A stretch of 64,000 bases of DNA from assembly GCF_900626075.1 (NCBI RefSeq), contig NZ_UYZY01000003.1, positions 1-64,000 of the forward strand. Direction: 5' to 3'. Shown one piece after another: positions 1-7,791 of the stretch. The position numbers and the translations under genes were made by a program. The stretch is from Clostridium transplantifaecale. GTDB lineage: Bacteria > Bacillota > Clostridia > Lachnospirales > Lachnospiraceae. The notes under the pieces were generated by a model. The model ran no database searches, was not told where the DNA came from, and worked only from the letters and a program-made list of their open reading frames with translations. Positions within the stretch are counted from its first letter, which is position 1. Every line of letters begins with the position of its first letter.

Positions 1-119
1 GTGAACACTACGAAAATCAGGATGGTGCTACTGGTCTTGTTGCAAAAGTAAAATTTGATGCAGATGGTACACTTGTTTTATTTGATGATCTTATTGGCTA
101 TGACTATTATCAAAAATAA
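1..119 (+). CDS. Secreted cell-wall-binding/lipocalin-like protein, 3' end
   Basis: The window opens inside this gene; bases 1-2 finish a Gly codon and the frame runs from 3 to a TAA at 117-119. The sequence matches base for base the last 119 bases of the complete element B gene at 9774-10439, which has a signal peptide, cell-wall-binding-type repeats and a beta-rich C-terminal domain. Only the last ~38 residues are visible, ending in an acidic and aromatic stretch (LFDDLIGYDYYQK). Confidence 0.85.
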   Translation, partial: EHYENQDGATGLVAKVKFDADGTLVLFDDLIGYDYYQK

Positions 120-171
120 TATTTGATATATTATCATTTAATGGTTCAAATCTATATAAGGGGGGTTTTTA

Positions 172-1209
172 TTGAAGAAGTTAGTATTGTTATTCAGTAT
201 TGTTACGAGTTTAGGAATATGCATGACTTCGTATGCTCAAGAAGTTATGCCAACATATTTTGGTAGCTATTGCTGGTATGAAAGTCCACCAGAAGGTGCT
301 CCGTTATCCTATATCGAAATATATAATGGTGATGGTTCTGATGTGTTATGCACTTCTCAACAAGGATTACGTGATATAATAGGGGATTTACAATATGGTA
401 AACAACATGGTGGATTTCCTTTTGATGTCAGTTATTATGGAGCAGATGCTAAAGAGTCTTTAAAACAGGTTAGGGCATACTATGTAAATGAAAATGCTTA
501 TGTTATTGCCCCATATGATTGTGAAGTAGTTATCGGTGCAGGTTGGGCAGATGAAGGACTAGGTGGAGAAGCTTATGGATATGCTAAAAAAGGTGATAAG
601 ATTATGATGTTGCCTGAATTCATAAGGTATAATGACTTTAACTCTTGCTATTATATGATGTTTCTGAGACCTACCGAAAAATTGGAAACTGTTGTAACTA
701 AAAATGGAACTACTACTATAAAAAAATCTCTTGGTTATATAGATGCTACAAGACAGCTAATAAATGCAAAAGCATTAGGACGTATAAATCAAGACTGGCA
801 GAGAGATAGCATTTCACTTTTTTATGCATCTAATGTAAGCAATCCAGAAATATATCCAGATTATAAATATGATAAAGGAATGACTCAGGAAGAATATGAA
901 GAACACCAAAATCTTGTTTATGGTCGTGGAGAATGGATCGACTTAGATAAGCCTTATCCTATATATACCAGTCCCATGACTTCATATAATGTTAATGCTT
1001 ATATGTTTGAATACGATGGAACAACTGATGATTTAATAGCTATTGTAACTAGAGAAGGATTATATATTAAAGATACCTTTTATAAAGAGCATGATATACA
1101 ATTAAAAGATGGTGGTTTATATTTAGACGGGTATAGATTAATCTGGTATCAAAGTTATAAATATGCAATAAATCCTGACCCTAAGTATCAATTCATCTTT
1201 AGTAATTAG
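172..1209 (+). CDS. Secreted protein of unknown function (variable cargo, element A)
   Basis: A 345-aa product starting at TTG behind a G-rich ribosome binding site (GGGGGG). Residues 1-22 form a clear signal peptide with cleavage after SYA, so the protein is exported. It has no recognised domain. It is a diverged relative of the element B gene at 10476, by eye about 40% identical, sharing EIYNGDGSDV near residue 50, KKGDKI, a RYND motif and NPEIYP. The gene sits in a slot whose flanks (up to 126 and from about 1225) are almost identical in the two elements, so it is exchangeable cargo. Rich in Tyr, Asp and Gly, as in many extracellular beta proteins. The role could be adhesion, competition or immunity; the sequence does not decide. 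Confidence 0.75.
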   Translation: MKKLVLLFSIVTSLGICMTSYAQEVMPTYFGSYCWYESPPEGAPLSYIEIYNGDGSDVLCTSQQGLRDIIGDLQYGKQHGGFPFDVSYYGADAKESLKQVRAYYVNENAYVIAPYDCEVVIGAGWADEGLGGEAYGYAKKGDKIMMLPEFIRYNDFNSCYYMMFLRPTEKLETVVTKNGTTTIKKSLGYIDATRQLINAKALGRINQDWQRDSISLFYASNVSNPEIYPDYKYDKGMTQEEYEEHQNLVYGRGEWIDLDKPYPIYTSPMTSYNVNAYMFEYDGTTDDLIAIVTREGLYIKDTFYKEHDIQLKDGGLYLDGYRLIWYQSYKYAINPDPKYQFIFSN

Positions 1210-1226
1210 TAAACATTTTACCTGTC

Positions 1227-1301
1227 TATTATCACCGCAGATATAAATATATATTATCATTTTGTAACCAATAGGAATATAAAGGTGAAGAGGTGATAAT
1301 A
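1227..1301 (+). promoter_or_regulatory. RBS-sequestering inverted repeat upstream of 25-aa ORF
   Basis: TATTATCACC at 1227-1236 is perfectly complementary to GGTGATAATA at 1292-1301, which contains the ribosome binding site and ends one base before the ATG at 1303. Folding would hide the start. Both arms are conserved in element B (11573-11647). Confidence 0.55.
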
Positions 1302-1302
1302 T

Positions 1303-1380
1303 ATGCACGCAGGAATATTTATAGGCGCTTGTGTCATAACAGTAGGTGTACTTGTGGCACTCGAAAACAGCAACGCATAA
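1303..1380 (+). CDS. 25-aa hydrophobic small protein
   Basis: Open reading frame of 25 codons plus TAA with a good ribosome binding site (GAAGAGGTGAT). The product has one hydrophobic core (IFIGACVITVGVLVAL) and a short polar tail ENSNA, so it would be a single-pass membrane peptide. Element B encodes the same peptide at 11649-11726 with only silent changes (GGC to GGT at Gly8). It sits between a hairpin covering its ribosome binding site and a terminator-like hairpin. It could be a real membrane peptide or a leader peptide controlling the downstream genes. No family is recognised. Confidence 0.6.
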   Translation: MHAGIFIGACVITVGVLVALENSNA

Positions 1381-1396
1381 CAAGGTAACATACAAA

Positions 1397-1427
1397 AAGG
1401 CAGATGACTATAGTGGTTATCTGCCTT
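1397..1427 (+). terminator. Terminator/attenuator-like hairpin
   Basis: Perfect 9-bp stem AAGGCAGAT / ATCTGCCTT with a 13-nt loop, followed by a U-rich stretch and then the ribosome binding site of the next gene. The same hairpin is at 11743-11773. The arrangement leader ORF, hairpin, ribosome binding site suggests attenuation. Confidence 0.6.
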
Positions 1428-1454
1428 AATTTATTTTCAAAAGAGGACAACGAT

Positions 1455-1832
1455 ATGAGGATTAAGAAATCAATACGAATTAAAACTGTTAGTCAATGGT
1501 ATCTTTTAAAGCAAATGAATAACGATAATTTCTTTGGTAAAAGAAAAATACCAGAGGAAGTTATCAATCAAATTTTCCGTATGCTCTATTCAAAGCAGTT
1601 AGGCCGGGACGGATATATAATACTCTGCTTTTCTAAAGTAGCTGACGATCTCATGGGAATAGAGGATATAGTAGGGTTATATCCTTACCGCTTGTGGCTG
1701 GATGAGGATATGGACGAGATAGAAACCAGAACGAAAAAAGGAAAAATAAAGCACTGGTATATTGCTCATGTAAGGGTAAGAGGTCAGCGGGCAAAGATAG
1801 CCGTAATTTATACTTCAACTAAGCATGAATGA
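1455..1832 (+). CDS. Unknown protein (125 aa), element core gene 1
   Basis: Start set at the ATG at 1455 because AAGAGGA lies 8 bases upstream; an earlier in-frame ATG at 1404 falls inside the hairpin. The 125-aa product is basic at the N terminus (MRIKKSIRIK) and has a conserved centre GIEDIVGLYPYRLWLDEDMDEIETRTKKGKIK. No known domain is recognised and there is no signal peptide or membrane segment. Element B carries a close homologue at 11801-12178, most variable in the first 60 residues and nearly invariant after. It is first of three closely spaced genes (15-bp and 2-bp gaps), likely one operon. Confidence 0.75.
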   Translation: MRIKKSIRIKTVSQWYLLKQMNNDNFFGKRKIPEEVINQIFRMLYSKQLGRDGYIILCFSKVADDLMGIEDIVGLYPYRLWLDEDMDEIETRTKKGKIKHWYIAHVRVRGQRAKIAVIYTSTKHE

Positions 1833-1847
1833 AAGGAGCCATAAAGA

Positions 1848-2264
1848 TTGAACCAGTTTGAGTCATGGGAAGTGTTCCTAGATTATGTAAAACTCCGTAT
1901 ATTAAGCGGTGAGTTTAAGGACTTCTTTCAATCATTGCACATAGATATAAACCAACTGACAAACATATGGACTGAACCCGATCTATACGATATGGACTAT
2001 ATTGAACCTGATGAATGGGAAGGGTTCAAAGAGATGTTCCCATCACCAGAATTATATCAGAAGTTCATAAGTATTGCACCCGTAATGGAAGTACGCTCAT
2101 GCAGAGCACGTATTACCCCCCTAGAAGCCGTTTTCTATGTGGTAGGGGAAGGTTTACACGGGCAACACTGCTACCGCTGTTTTGCGTATGGTTTTGAGGT
2201 TCTAACAGGCTATGCTAAAAGTGATAGTAGTTATGTGTGTTTACTGGATAAATCGGAGGAATAA
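1848..2264 (+). CDS. Unknown protein (138 aa), element core gene 2
   Basis: TTG start preceded by AAGGAG with 9-nt spacing; the same start and ribosome binding site occur in the element B copy at 12194. The 138-aa soluble product is acidic, with WTEPDLYDMDYIEPDEWEGF in the middle and a Cys/His-containing stretch (GQHCYRCFAYG) near the C terminus. It carries one more residue than the B copy (VVGEGLHG versus VVGGLHG), a clean 3-base indel. No family recognised. Confidence 0.72.
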   Translation: MNQFESWEVFLDYVKLRILSGEFKDFFQSLHIDINQLTNIWTEPDLYDMDYIEPDEWEGFKEMFPSPELYQKFISIAPVMEVRSCRARITPLEAVFYVVGEGLHGQHCYRCFAYGFEVLTGYAKSDSSYVCLLDKSEE

Positions 2265-2266
2265 AG

Positions 2267-2626
2267 ATGTATTACATTATAGGAACTGAAAATCAATATA
2301 AGAATGTCACCGATGAATTATCAAAGTATTTACCGGAAAAAGTATCTGGCCTATTACATGAGAGGGTAAAAACGTTTGATAGATATTATGGAGCACACAG
2401 AGGTTTAGAAAAGGACTTGGGCGGATATTGTGCCGTATTCCCTACCATGCAGGTCACTGATAATAATACATATTCTAACCTGCTAAAGAAGTATTCTATC
2501 CGTTTAGACGAGTGGGAGTATCAGGACTATATCATATGTGACAAGTCAATATGGTGTGAAGAATTATATATACTTAGTTCGGATTACTCGCTAATAATAA
2601 TATATCCATGTGAAGAGGAGAAATGA
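2267..2626 (+). CDS. Unknown protein (119 aa), element core gene 3
   Basis: Starts 2 bases after the preceding stop with a ribosome binding site (CGGAGGAAT) inside the upstream gene, so the two are translationally close. The 119-aa soluble product starts MYYIIGTENQYKN and ends in an acidic tail PCEEEK. No motif recognised. The element B copy at 12610 is the same length with about ten substitutions, so the gene is maintained under constraint. Confidence 0.72.
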   Translation: MYYIIGTENQYKNVTDELSKYLPEKVSGLLHERVKTFDRYYGAHRGLEKDLGGYCAVFPTMQVTDNNTYSNLLKKYSIRLDEWEYQDYIICDKSIWCEELYILSSDYSLIIIYPCEEEK

Positions 2627-2627
2627 T

Positions 2628-2777
2628 ATGATTTCAGGTTTACTTGCTCTGACAGTCAGCAGTTTAACATCAAAGGTCATTATAGACTCTTTAAGTGCTG
2701 GCGTTGGGTTAGGAATTACAATTTATAAAGCGTCGAGAGTTTCAAGGCAAAATAATAGTTCAAACCGCCGTAAGTAA
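2628..2777 (+). CDS. 49-aa hydrophobic small protein
   Basis: Starts 1 base after the previous stop behind GAAGAGGAG. The 49-aa product has an N-terminal hydrophobic stretch (ISGLLALTVSSL), an amphipathic Gly-rich segment (SLSAGVGLGITIYKASR) and a basic tail ending NRRK. The counterpart in element B at 12971-13111 has 46 residues and differs only at the C-terminal end. It is the last gene of the conserved block; its 3' end runs into the large inverted repeat starting at 2770. Confidence 0.6.
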   Translation: MISGLLALTVSSLTSKVIIDSLSAGVGLGITIYKASRVSRQNNSSNRRK

Positions 2778-2886
2778 CAACAATGTCCACCTCAAATCCC
2801 ATGGCTGGTATGTACTGCATTGTGTCATGCTCTGCTTATTTCGTATACCGGCCATGGGATTTTCTCTGTACTTTGTTGTTACTTAC
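2770..2886. repeat. Three-tier inverted repeat, candidate origin or oriT (element A)
   Basis: Outer 14-bp arms GTAAGTAACAACAA (2770-2783) and TTGTTGTTACTTAC (2873-2886), middle 12-bp arms AAATCCCATGGC (2794-2805) and GCCATGGGATTT (2851-2862), and inner GGTAT/ATACC and GCAT/ATGC pairs. All arms are near-perfect. Element B has a similarly built structure of unrelated sequence at the same place. The site lacks a U tract, so a plain terminator is less likely than an origin, nick site or cruciform. Confidence 0.6.
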
Positions 2887-2894
2887 AGCTAGTA

Positions 2895-3383
2895 CTATAA
2901 AATGTGGTTATAATAAAGCTCAAGTAAAACATTTAATGTTGTACCAATATCTTTTGATGAACAATCTTTTTTTTTATAATGACAAGTAAGTAATCCTTGA
3001 GTATAAGTACAATAGAAAGAGTTTATATTAAAGGATTTATTTAATTCTGATGCTAAGAAAATACCAACAAAATCTTCTTTTACAGTAAAGTAAATGATTT
3101 CATCATAATTTTTTTTATTTACATTCATTCTTTTCCTAATTGGTTTATTATCTAAAACCTCTTGAATATAACGCCTAATTTGTCTATCGGATCGTTCATC
3201 ATTATTTTCTGATTCGGAACTATCACTTTCAGTACTATCATTTTTGGAACTATCTTTTTTTTTAGGAATAAAATGCTCCTTTGCTGCATCAAGAATTTCT
3301 TGTTTATCGGTAGTATTGTTTTTACTAATATATTCTTCTATGAATGCTATATATCTCGGCTTAACATTTGAATCTCTTTTCAT
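2895..3383 (-). CDS. Putative DNA-binding regulator (162 aa), element A only
   Basis: Start chosen at 3383 because GGAGG lies 8 bases upstream of that ATG; longer in-frame starts lack one. The 162-aa product has a helical N terminus (KPRYIAFIEEYI), a Lys/Ser/Asp/Glu-rich linker around residues 40-70, a basic helix SDRQIRRYIQEVL, then a beta-rich C-terminal half. The layout suggests a DNA-binding regulator, but no family is recognised. It is transcribed against the neighbours and has no counterpart in element B, so it belongs to the swapped replication-like module. Confidence 0.6.
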   Translation of the reverse strand: MKRDSNVKPRYIAFIEEYISKNNTTDKQEILDAAKEHFIPKKKDSSKNDSTESDSSESENNDERSDRQIRRYIQEVLDNKPIRKRMNVNKKNYDEIIYFTVKEDFVGIFLASELNKSFNINSFYCTYTQGLLTCHYKKKDCSSKDIGTTLNVLLELYYNHIL

Positions 3384-3444
3384 GGTAAAGGCCTCCATTG
3401 TGACACACTTATGGAAATTTATATTTTGACATGTTTTTTTTTTG

Positions 3445-3473
3445 ATATTAACATAAAAGCCCAGTAAATACAA
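3445..3473 (-). promoter_or_regulatory. Promoter of the minus-strand regulator
   Basis: On the minus strand TTGTAT (3468-3473), 17-bp spacer, TAATAT (3445-3450), pointing at the gene starting at 3383. Confidence 0.45.
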
Positions 3474-3605
3474 CATAATTCATACAAGTTTACTAAAGAA
3501 AAATTTTTATTTGTGTTTGTCATTGTGATGTCATTTCATCAATTTTTCTGACAAATTTTCCAGAACGACCTAGACAATTTCATGTCATTTCTATTTTTCG
3601 ATTTT

Positions 3606-3634
3606 TTGACTTTAAATTGTAAAGGTGCTATTAT
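3606..3634 (+). promoter_or_regulatory. Promoter of the element A replication-like operon
   Basis: TTGACT (3606-3611), 17-bp spacer, TATTAT (3629-3634), reading toward 3710. It lies in the AT-rich 326-base gap 3384-3709, which holds only the two divergent promoters. Confidence 0.45.
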
Positions 3635-3709
3635 ACTGCCATCAAGTGCTTGAGAAAATCTAAAGAAAGGATAATCCCAGATGGTGCCATGGACTATATG
3701 GGGAAAACT

Positions 3710-4081
3710 ATGATTATCAAAATGGATAATCCAATGCTTATAACTGGGAAATGGTATGAGGGTTATGTTTCCCATCATAGAATTGACAAAGCAAAGGGAG
3801 TATTAAGAGTATTTGTATTACTGGACGAGGCTCCCAACAACGAACATATGCACGTTATAAGTCTAAGTGATAAGATGGACTCAAAATTTGCGGATTTTGC
3901 AAAAAGAATGGCCTTATTTAACGAAGCCGGGCAAGTAGATACAAGTTTCCTCGATAATATAGCAGTTAAAGTTATGCTAAAAAGAGGGAAAAACGGGCAG
4001 CTCTACATCAGCTATATGAAAATTGACTATGATTATTACAGAAATGAAGAGGCGGAAGAATACGAGGAGGCGGAAGAATGA
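3710..4081 (+). CDS. Small acidic-tailed protein, possible ssDNA-binding/OB-fold protein
   Basis: Start set at ATG 3710 (GGGGA upstream) because the 123-aa product then aligns end to end with the 123-aa element B protein starting at 13432: both have 12 residues before GKWY and the same overall length. The order GKWYEG, LRVFVLL, SKFADFAKRM, VKVMLKRGKNG and a Glu-rich tail (EEAEEYEEAEE) looks like a small beta-barrel with an acidic C-terminal tail, as in single-strand DNA-binding proteins. That is inference; no sequence motif proves it. The stop overlaps the ATPase start (ATGA), so the two are translationally coupled. Confidence 0.65.
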   Translation: MIIKMDNPMLITGKWYEGYVSHHRIDKAKGVLRVFVLLDEAPNNEHMHVISLSDKMDSKFADFAKRMALFNEAGQVDTSFLDNIAVKVMLKRGKNGQLYISYMKIDYDYYRNEEAEEYEEAEE

Positions 4082-5559
4082 AGCCTGAAAACGTTCTGAT
4101 TAATAACCTAAAGAAAGCTATCGAGGATAAGTCAATAAGAGCAGTCAGCACCGATGATGGTGTGTTCCAATGCTTATTAAAAGGGGATGAGCACAGCGAT
4201 GTGCTCCCCCTCAATAGTAAACACTTCGCATTGGCATTCAAACTATTTTACCAAAATAAGTTTGATATTAGACTGACTGATTCAGAAATACAGGAAGCAA
4301 TTAGTTATCTGGAGGAAGAAGCATACAGCAATCCATTGGGAACCCTATATAATCGTGTCTATAACATTGATAACTCACAGATTGTATATGACTTAAACCG
4401 TGACGATGATACCGTTGTATGGGTTGAAAATGGTGAATGCTCAATAGAGCATATTGACGAATGGCTATTCGCCAGAACGAGCATGTTCAAGAACCAGGTA
4501 ACACCTGATTTAACTGTTTCTCCTTTGAAGTTGCCGGAATACGTTAAGAAACACTTTAATCTGATTACTGATGGTAATGTTAAACTGCTGACACTTTATC
4601 TTGTTACCTGCTATATGGGGTTAGTTATTAATCACCCTCTGTTAATGTTATCGGGAGAAAAAGGTTCTTCTAAGTCCACGGCATTAAGAAAGCTGGAACG
4701 CCTAATCGATCCGAAAACCAACGACCTAACCGGAATACCAAAAGGAAGTGATGGATTAGAACTACGGCTTTCAAATTCTTACTATGTTACTATGGATAAT
4801 CTTTCCTATATTAGCAGACAGATGTCAGATACACTGTCCAGAGCGGTAACAGGGGGTTCTTATGCTAAAAGAAAGCTATATGAGGATACAACTGAGGTGT
4901 GCAAAAATATTAAATCCATAATAGCGATCAACAGCATATACAATGTAGTTAAAGAGTCTGACTTATTAGACCGCACGCTAATATTAAATTTGAAACGGAT
5001 TGAAAATACGGAATATAAAACAGAGCGAGAAATATGGGAAAGCTTTGATAATGACCTCCCAAAAATGTTAGGCTGCTGCTTTAAATGCCTTGCAAGTGCC
5101 ATGATAGATACCGAACCGGTTCATGTAAAGGAATGGATTAGATTGGTTGATTTTCATGAGGCATGTGTTCATATTGGCAGAGTGCTAAAATATTCAGATG
5201 AAGAAGTAACAGAACTGCTCCTGAGTAATCAGAAATTAGTTAATCTAGAAGCAGTTAATGAAAATTATTCTGCTACGTGTTTAATTATGTTTATGAAGGA
5301 TCGGGACAGATATGAAGGCTCCGTATCGGAGTTACTTACTGATTTAAAAGAAGTGGCAGAAAATAACTATATCCATCCCACTCTACTACCCAAAGCACCC
5401 AACCATTTAACCAGACAACTACGAAAGGTAGAAAGTAACCTATCCCAAGAATACGGTATCACATTTAAAGTAGCTAATGCAGGAAATTACCGGAAAATAG
5501 AAATTAATAAAAGGGAAAAAATTACCGACAGTAGCGACAAACGAAAAAAAGGTAAGTAA
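4078..5559 (+). CDS. AAA-type ATPase/helicase-like replication protein (element A)
   Basis: A 493-aa protein with a Walker A loop GEKGSSKST at about residue 200 and a Walker B-like YYVTMDNLSYI followed by VTGGSYAKRKLY and a sensor-like IIAINSI and DLLDRTLILNL. This order matches the helicase/ATPase half of primase-associated proteins in phages and integrated plasmids. The N-terminal ~150 residues are acidic and carry no recognisable primase motif. Expected to work in the cytoplasm on element DNA. The element B protein is the same length but clearly diverged, so the module has been swapped. The gene overlaps its upstream neighbour by 4 bases. Confidence 0.75.
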   Translation: MKPENVLINNLKKAIEDKSIRAVSTDDGVFQCLLKGDEHSDVLPLNSKHFALAFKLFYQNKFDIRLTDSEIQEAISYLEEEAYSNPLGTLYNRVYNIDNSQIVYDLNRDDDTVVWVENGECSIEHIDEWLFARTSMFKNQVTPDLTVSPLKLPEYVKKHFNLITDGNVKLLTLYLVTCYMGLVINHPLLMLSGEKGSSKSTALRKLERLIDPKTNDLTGIPKGSDGLELRLSNSYYVTMDNLSYISRQMSDTLSRAVTGGSYAKRKLYEDTTEVCKNIKSIIAINSIYNVVKESDLLDRTLILNLKRIENTEYKTEREIWESFDNDLPKMLGCCFKCLASAMIDTEPVHVKEWIRLVDFHEACVHIGRVLKYSDEEVTELLLSNQKLVNLEAVNENYSATCLIMFMKDRDRYEGSVSELLTDLKEVAENNYIHPTLLPKAPNHLTRQLRKVESNLSQEYGITFKVANAGNYRKIEINKREKITDSSDKRKKGK

Positions 5560-5655
5560 AACCTATTGGATTTGCTCATTGTCAGTACTGGCGATAAAAA
5601 TATCCCTTTTTATAAAGAAGAGATATGTAATATACGATAGATAAATTCCACTTAC

Positions 5656-5707
5656 AAGACTATGACAGGCAGTGGTACTCTCAACTGTTCACTGCCCTGT
5701 CAGTCTT
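5656..5707. repeat. Inverted repeat between ATPase and xis (element A)
   Basis: AAGACTATGACAGGCAGTG (5656-5674) pairs with CACTGCCCTGTCAGTCTT (5690-5707), about 17 bp with one bulge and one mismatch. It could be a terminator without a U tract or a binding site. Element B has a different hairpin in the same place (15729-15773). The rest of 5560-5774 holds nothing recognisable. Confidence 0.5.
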
Positions 5708-5774
5708 ATGACCTGTGTGTGACGATTAAATATATATTATAATCATGAAATCAATTAGAAAGTGAGGTTATTAT

Positions 5775-6044
5775 ATGAGTAACACTAGCAGTAAAGGAGA
5801 AGTCACAAGACACACTAAGCTGATTACAGCCAAACAGGTACAGGAAGATTATCTTAATATAGATATTCGTAATGTCCGGGCATTTTTAAATGCTTATTGT
5901 AGATACCGTAAGATAGGCAATCAATTTTTCTATATCCGTGAAGAGGTTGAGGAAAAACTTCTGGAGTCAAATGATGATATAGAATACCGGATTGATAACC
6001 ACATTCCTACTCGCAAAATAGTAAGAGCAAGGAGGAAACGCTAA
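5775..6044 (+). CDS. Excisionase-like DNA-binding protein
   Basis: An 89-aa basic protein directly upstream of int and overlapping its start (TAATG). The centre (LITAKQVQEDYLNIDIRNVRAFLNAYCRYRKIGNQFFYIREEVEEKL) reads like the helix-turn-helix and wing of excisionase or MerR-type small proteins, with a basic tail KIVRARRKR. The first ~20 residues differ from the element B copy (15840), while the remainder is nearly identical; the right edge of the swapped module falls here. Function inferred from position and size. Confidence 0.65.
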   Translation: MSNTSSKGEVTRHTKLITAKQVQEDYLNIDIRNVRAFLNAYCRYRKIGNQFFYIREEVEEKLLESNDDIEYRIDNHIPTRKIVRARRKR

Positions 6045-7231
6045 TGTCTTTTTATGTCAGCAAAACCAAACGGAAGAATGGTACGAAATATCGTATAATA
6101 CATGATAGAACCCGTAATGGTACAAGGACACGTAAATATTTCAACTTACCACCAGGAACTACTAAGGCCAAGGCTGATTCAATCTGCAATCAGATGGCAT
6201 TGGAAGCGGAGTATGGAAATTATGTATCTAAAGATCCTATTCTATTTGAAGAGTATGCAGAAGAGATTTATTTTCCCAAATATGCCAAAGGCTTGTCTCC
6301 TACCACGTTACAGCACTATAAACAGATTTACTATGCTCCGAAGGGTATTAAGGAGAAGATAGGAAATCTTTATCTGTCAGAAATCAGCACTGAAGTGCTC
6401 CAGGACATAGTGAATGAATATGAAGCGTTAGGCAGTTCACCGAAGTCTATCCGTAATATTGTCAATCTCATATCTATCATAATCAAGAGGACGAAAATAG
6501 ACAATTACCTGAACAGAGACACACCAAACCCCTGTGATTTTCTGATACTACCCAAAATGATGAGTAAGGAAGGGAACGTTTACAGTATTGAGGAAATCAA
6601 ACTGATGATGGAGCGTGCTCAACATACTAAAAACATCAATATGCAGTTAATACTGGTATTGTGCTGTTTTGCAGGAGGTTTAAGGAGGTCTGAACTCATT
6701 GGATTGCGCTGGGATGACATTGTACACGGAGAGGAAAGCTATATTCAAATAAGACGGGCGGCTGTATATGCAGAAGGTAAAGTAATGGAAAAAGAAACGA
6801 AAACAAAAGCTAGTAATCGTATAATCCCGAGACCATCAAATGGAGTGGTATATAATACGCTATTAGCTGCCAGAAATCAGAATAGCAAGGAAAAGCTAGT
6901 GGAAAAGGATTTTCTAGGAGATAACCATGGATATATATGACATAAGTCGCCAATTACACCATTTACACCTAAACGGCTGTATAAGAAATATAAAACCTTT
7001 CTTGAAAAAGAATGCCCTGACCTGCCCTGTTTTAGACTGCACGATTTAAGGCATACCTATTTCACACTCTGCTCAGAAATTGAAGGATTTAGTGAGCTTT
7101 CCATAATCGGGACTGGAGGACATAGCAGTATTCAGAGCACAAGACGTTATCAGCACGCTACACTGAAACGAATGCGGGAAGATATGGAGAAGCTAGAGGA
7201 CGAATTTCAGAATACCAAGGTCAAATCAAGC
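6044..7231 (+). pseudogene. int: Tyrosine recombinase integrase, interrupted by in-frame stop
   Basis: Compared with the intact 396-aa element B integrase, the reading frame stops at TGA 6938-6940 where B has TTA (Leu). The frame is not shifted: the same frame continues to a TAG at 7229-7231 and still encodes HDLRHTYF, GGHSS and RRYQHAT. The 298-aa product keeps the N-terminal DNA-binding domain and the first catalytic Arg (GGLRRSELIG) but lacks the His-x-x-Arg, second His and Tyr nucleophile, so it should be inactive unless the stop is read through. Differences from B cluster between about 6725 and 6990; outside that patch the genes are almost identical. Confidence 0.8.
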
Positions 7232-7250
7232 TAGATAAATAAATATTTGG

Positions 7251-7286
7251 GGGTAAAGGGAATGTCAGAAGAGATTCCCTTTGCCC
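7251..7286 (+). terminator. Terminator after int (element A)
   Basis: GGGTAAAGGGAAT / ATTCCCTTTGCCC stem with one mismatch and a 10-nt loop. The identical structure follows the B integrase. Confidence 0.65.
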
Positions 7287-7568
7287 TCTTCTATTTAAAG
7301 TAATAAGAGTGATAGGGATAATTGAATGAATTTTTCAAAAAAATGCATAATTTTTAAATTAGGGCTTGCCAAAAAGGAAAGAAGGTGATAATATAGTTAA
7401 GTCGATAGCACGGCAGTCAAGAAACCATAAAGATTATTACTATAGATAGTAGTTTTGCGGCGACAATATGACACCACTTTCGATGACAAGAATAATTATA
7501 TGAGATTGTCGGGTAAGTGAACCTAGGGTAAAAAATGACATAGAAACAGTTTTAAACTGCTCTTTGGT
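7287..7568. other. Element A right end, non-coding
   Basis: About 280 bases without a gene, nearly identical to 17355-17646. It holds GGTGATAATATA (7384-7395), the same 12-mer found at the start of the 25-aa ORF, and the inverted pair CGACAAT (7461-7467) / ATTGTCG (7505-7511). These are candidates for integrase arm sites. No tRNA fold is seen. Confidence 0.5.
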
Positions 7569-7590
7569 GTTCGAATCCTGTCACCCCGAT
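7569..7590 (+). repeat. Attachment-site repeat between elements A and B
   Basis: A 22-bp sequence beginning GTTCGAATCC and ending ACCCCGAT, identical at 17647-17668. It reads as the T-loop and 3' acceptor strand of a tRNA (CACCCCG plus discriminator A), best matched by a tRNA-Pro with acceptor CGGGGTG. The bases 5' of it do not complete a T stem, so this is a hybrid attachment site rather than a tRNA gene. The intact tRNA should lie left of the window. Confidence 0.75.
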
Positions 7591-7791
7591 TTTTAATTTT
7601 ACAGGATATTATATTTTTCACGGTAAGACCTTCTAGCCAAATATCTGGCTTTCTCCCATTATTAGTATTTGAATACTGGTTAAGTAAGTACATGTAAGTG
7701 CAACCAATTAACAACACATGGCGTCGCTTCGGCTCCCTGACGTCTACAACTAATATAGAACGGTTTTTAATAATATAGAATGATTAAGTAT

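Larger units (their letters stand above)
1..7590 (+). mobile_element. Integrative element A (left part outside window)
   Basis: AT-rich block ending in xis, a disrupted int and a 22-bp tRNA 3'-end repeat at 7569-7590. Window base 1 corresponds to base 10321 of element B, so roughly the left quarter to third of A lies outside. Blocks shared with B at high identity are 1-126, about 1225-2760 and about 5850-7590. The stretches 127-1220 and 2760-5800 are diverged or unrelated. The visible part has no relaxase, coupling protein, capsid or terminase gene. It is best described as an integrative element with its own ATPase-based replication-like module. Confidence 0.85.

Noticed and set aside
2783-2989. 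68-aa ORF over the element A inverted repeat
   Set aside because: Runs through both arms of the palindrome and into the antisense of the minus-strand regulator.
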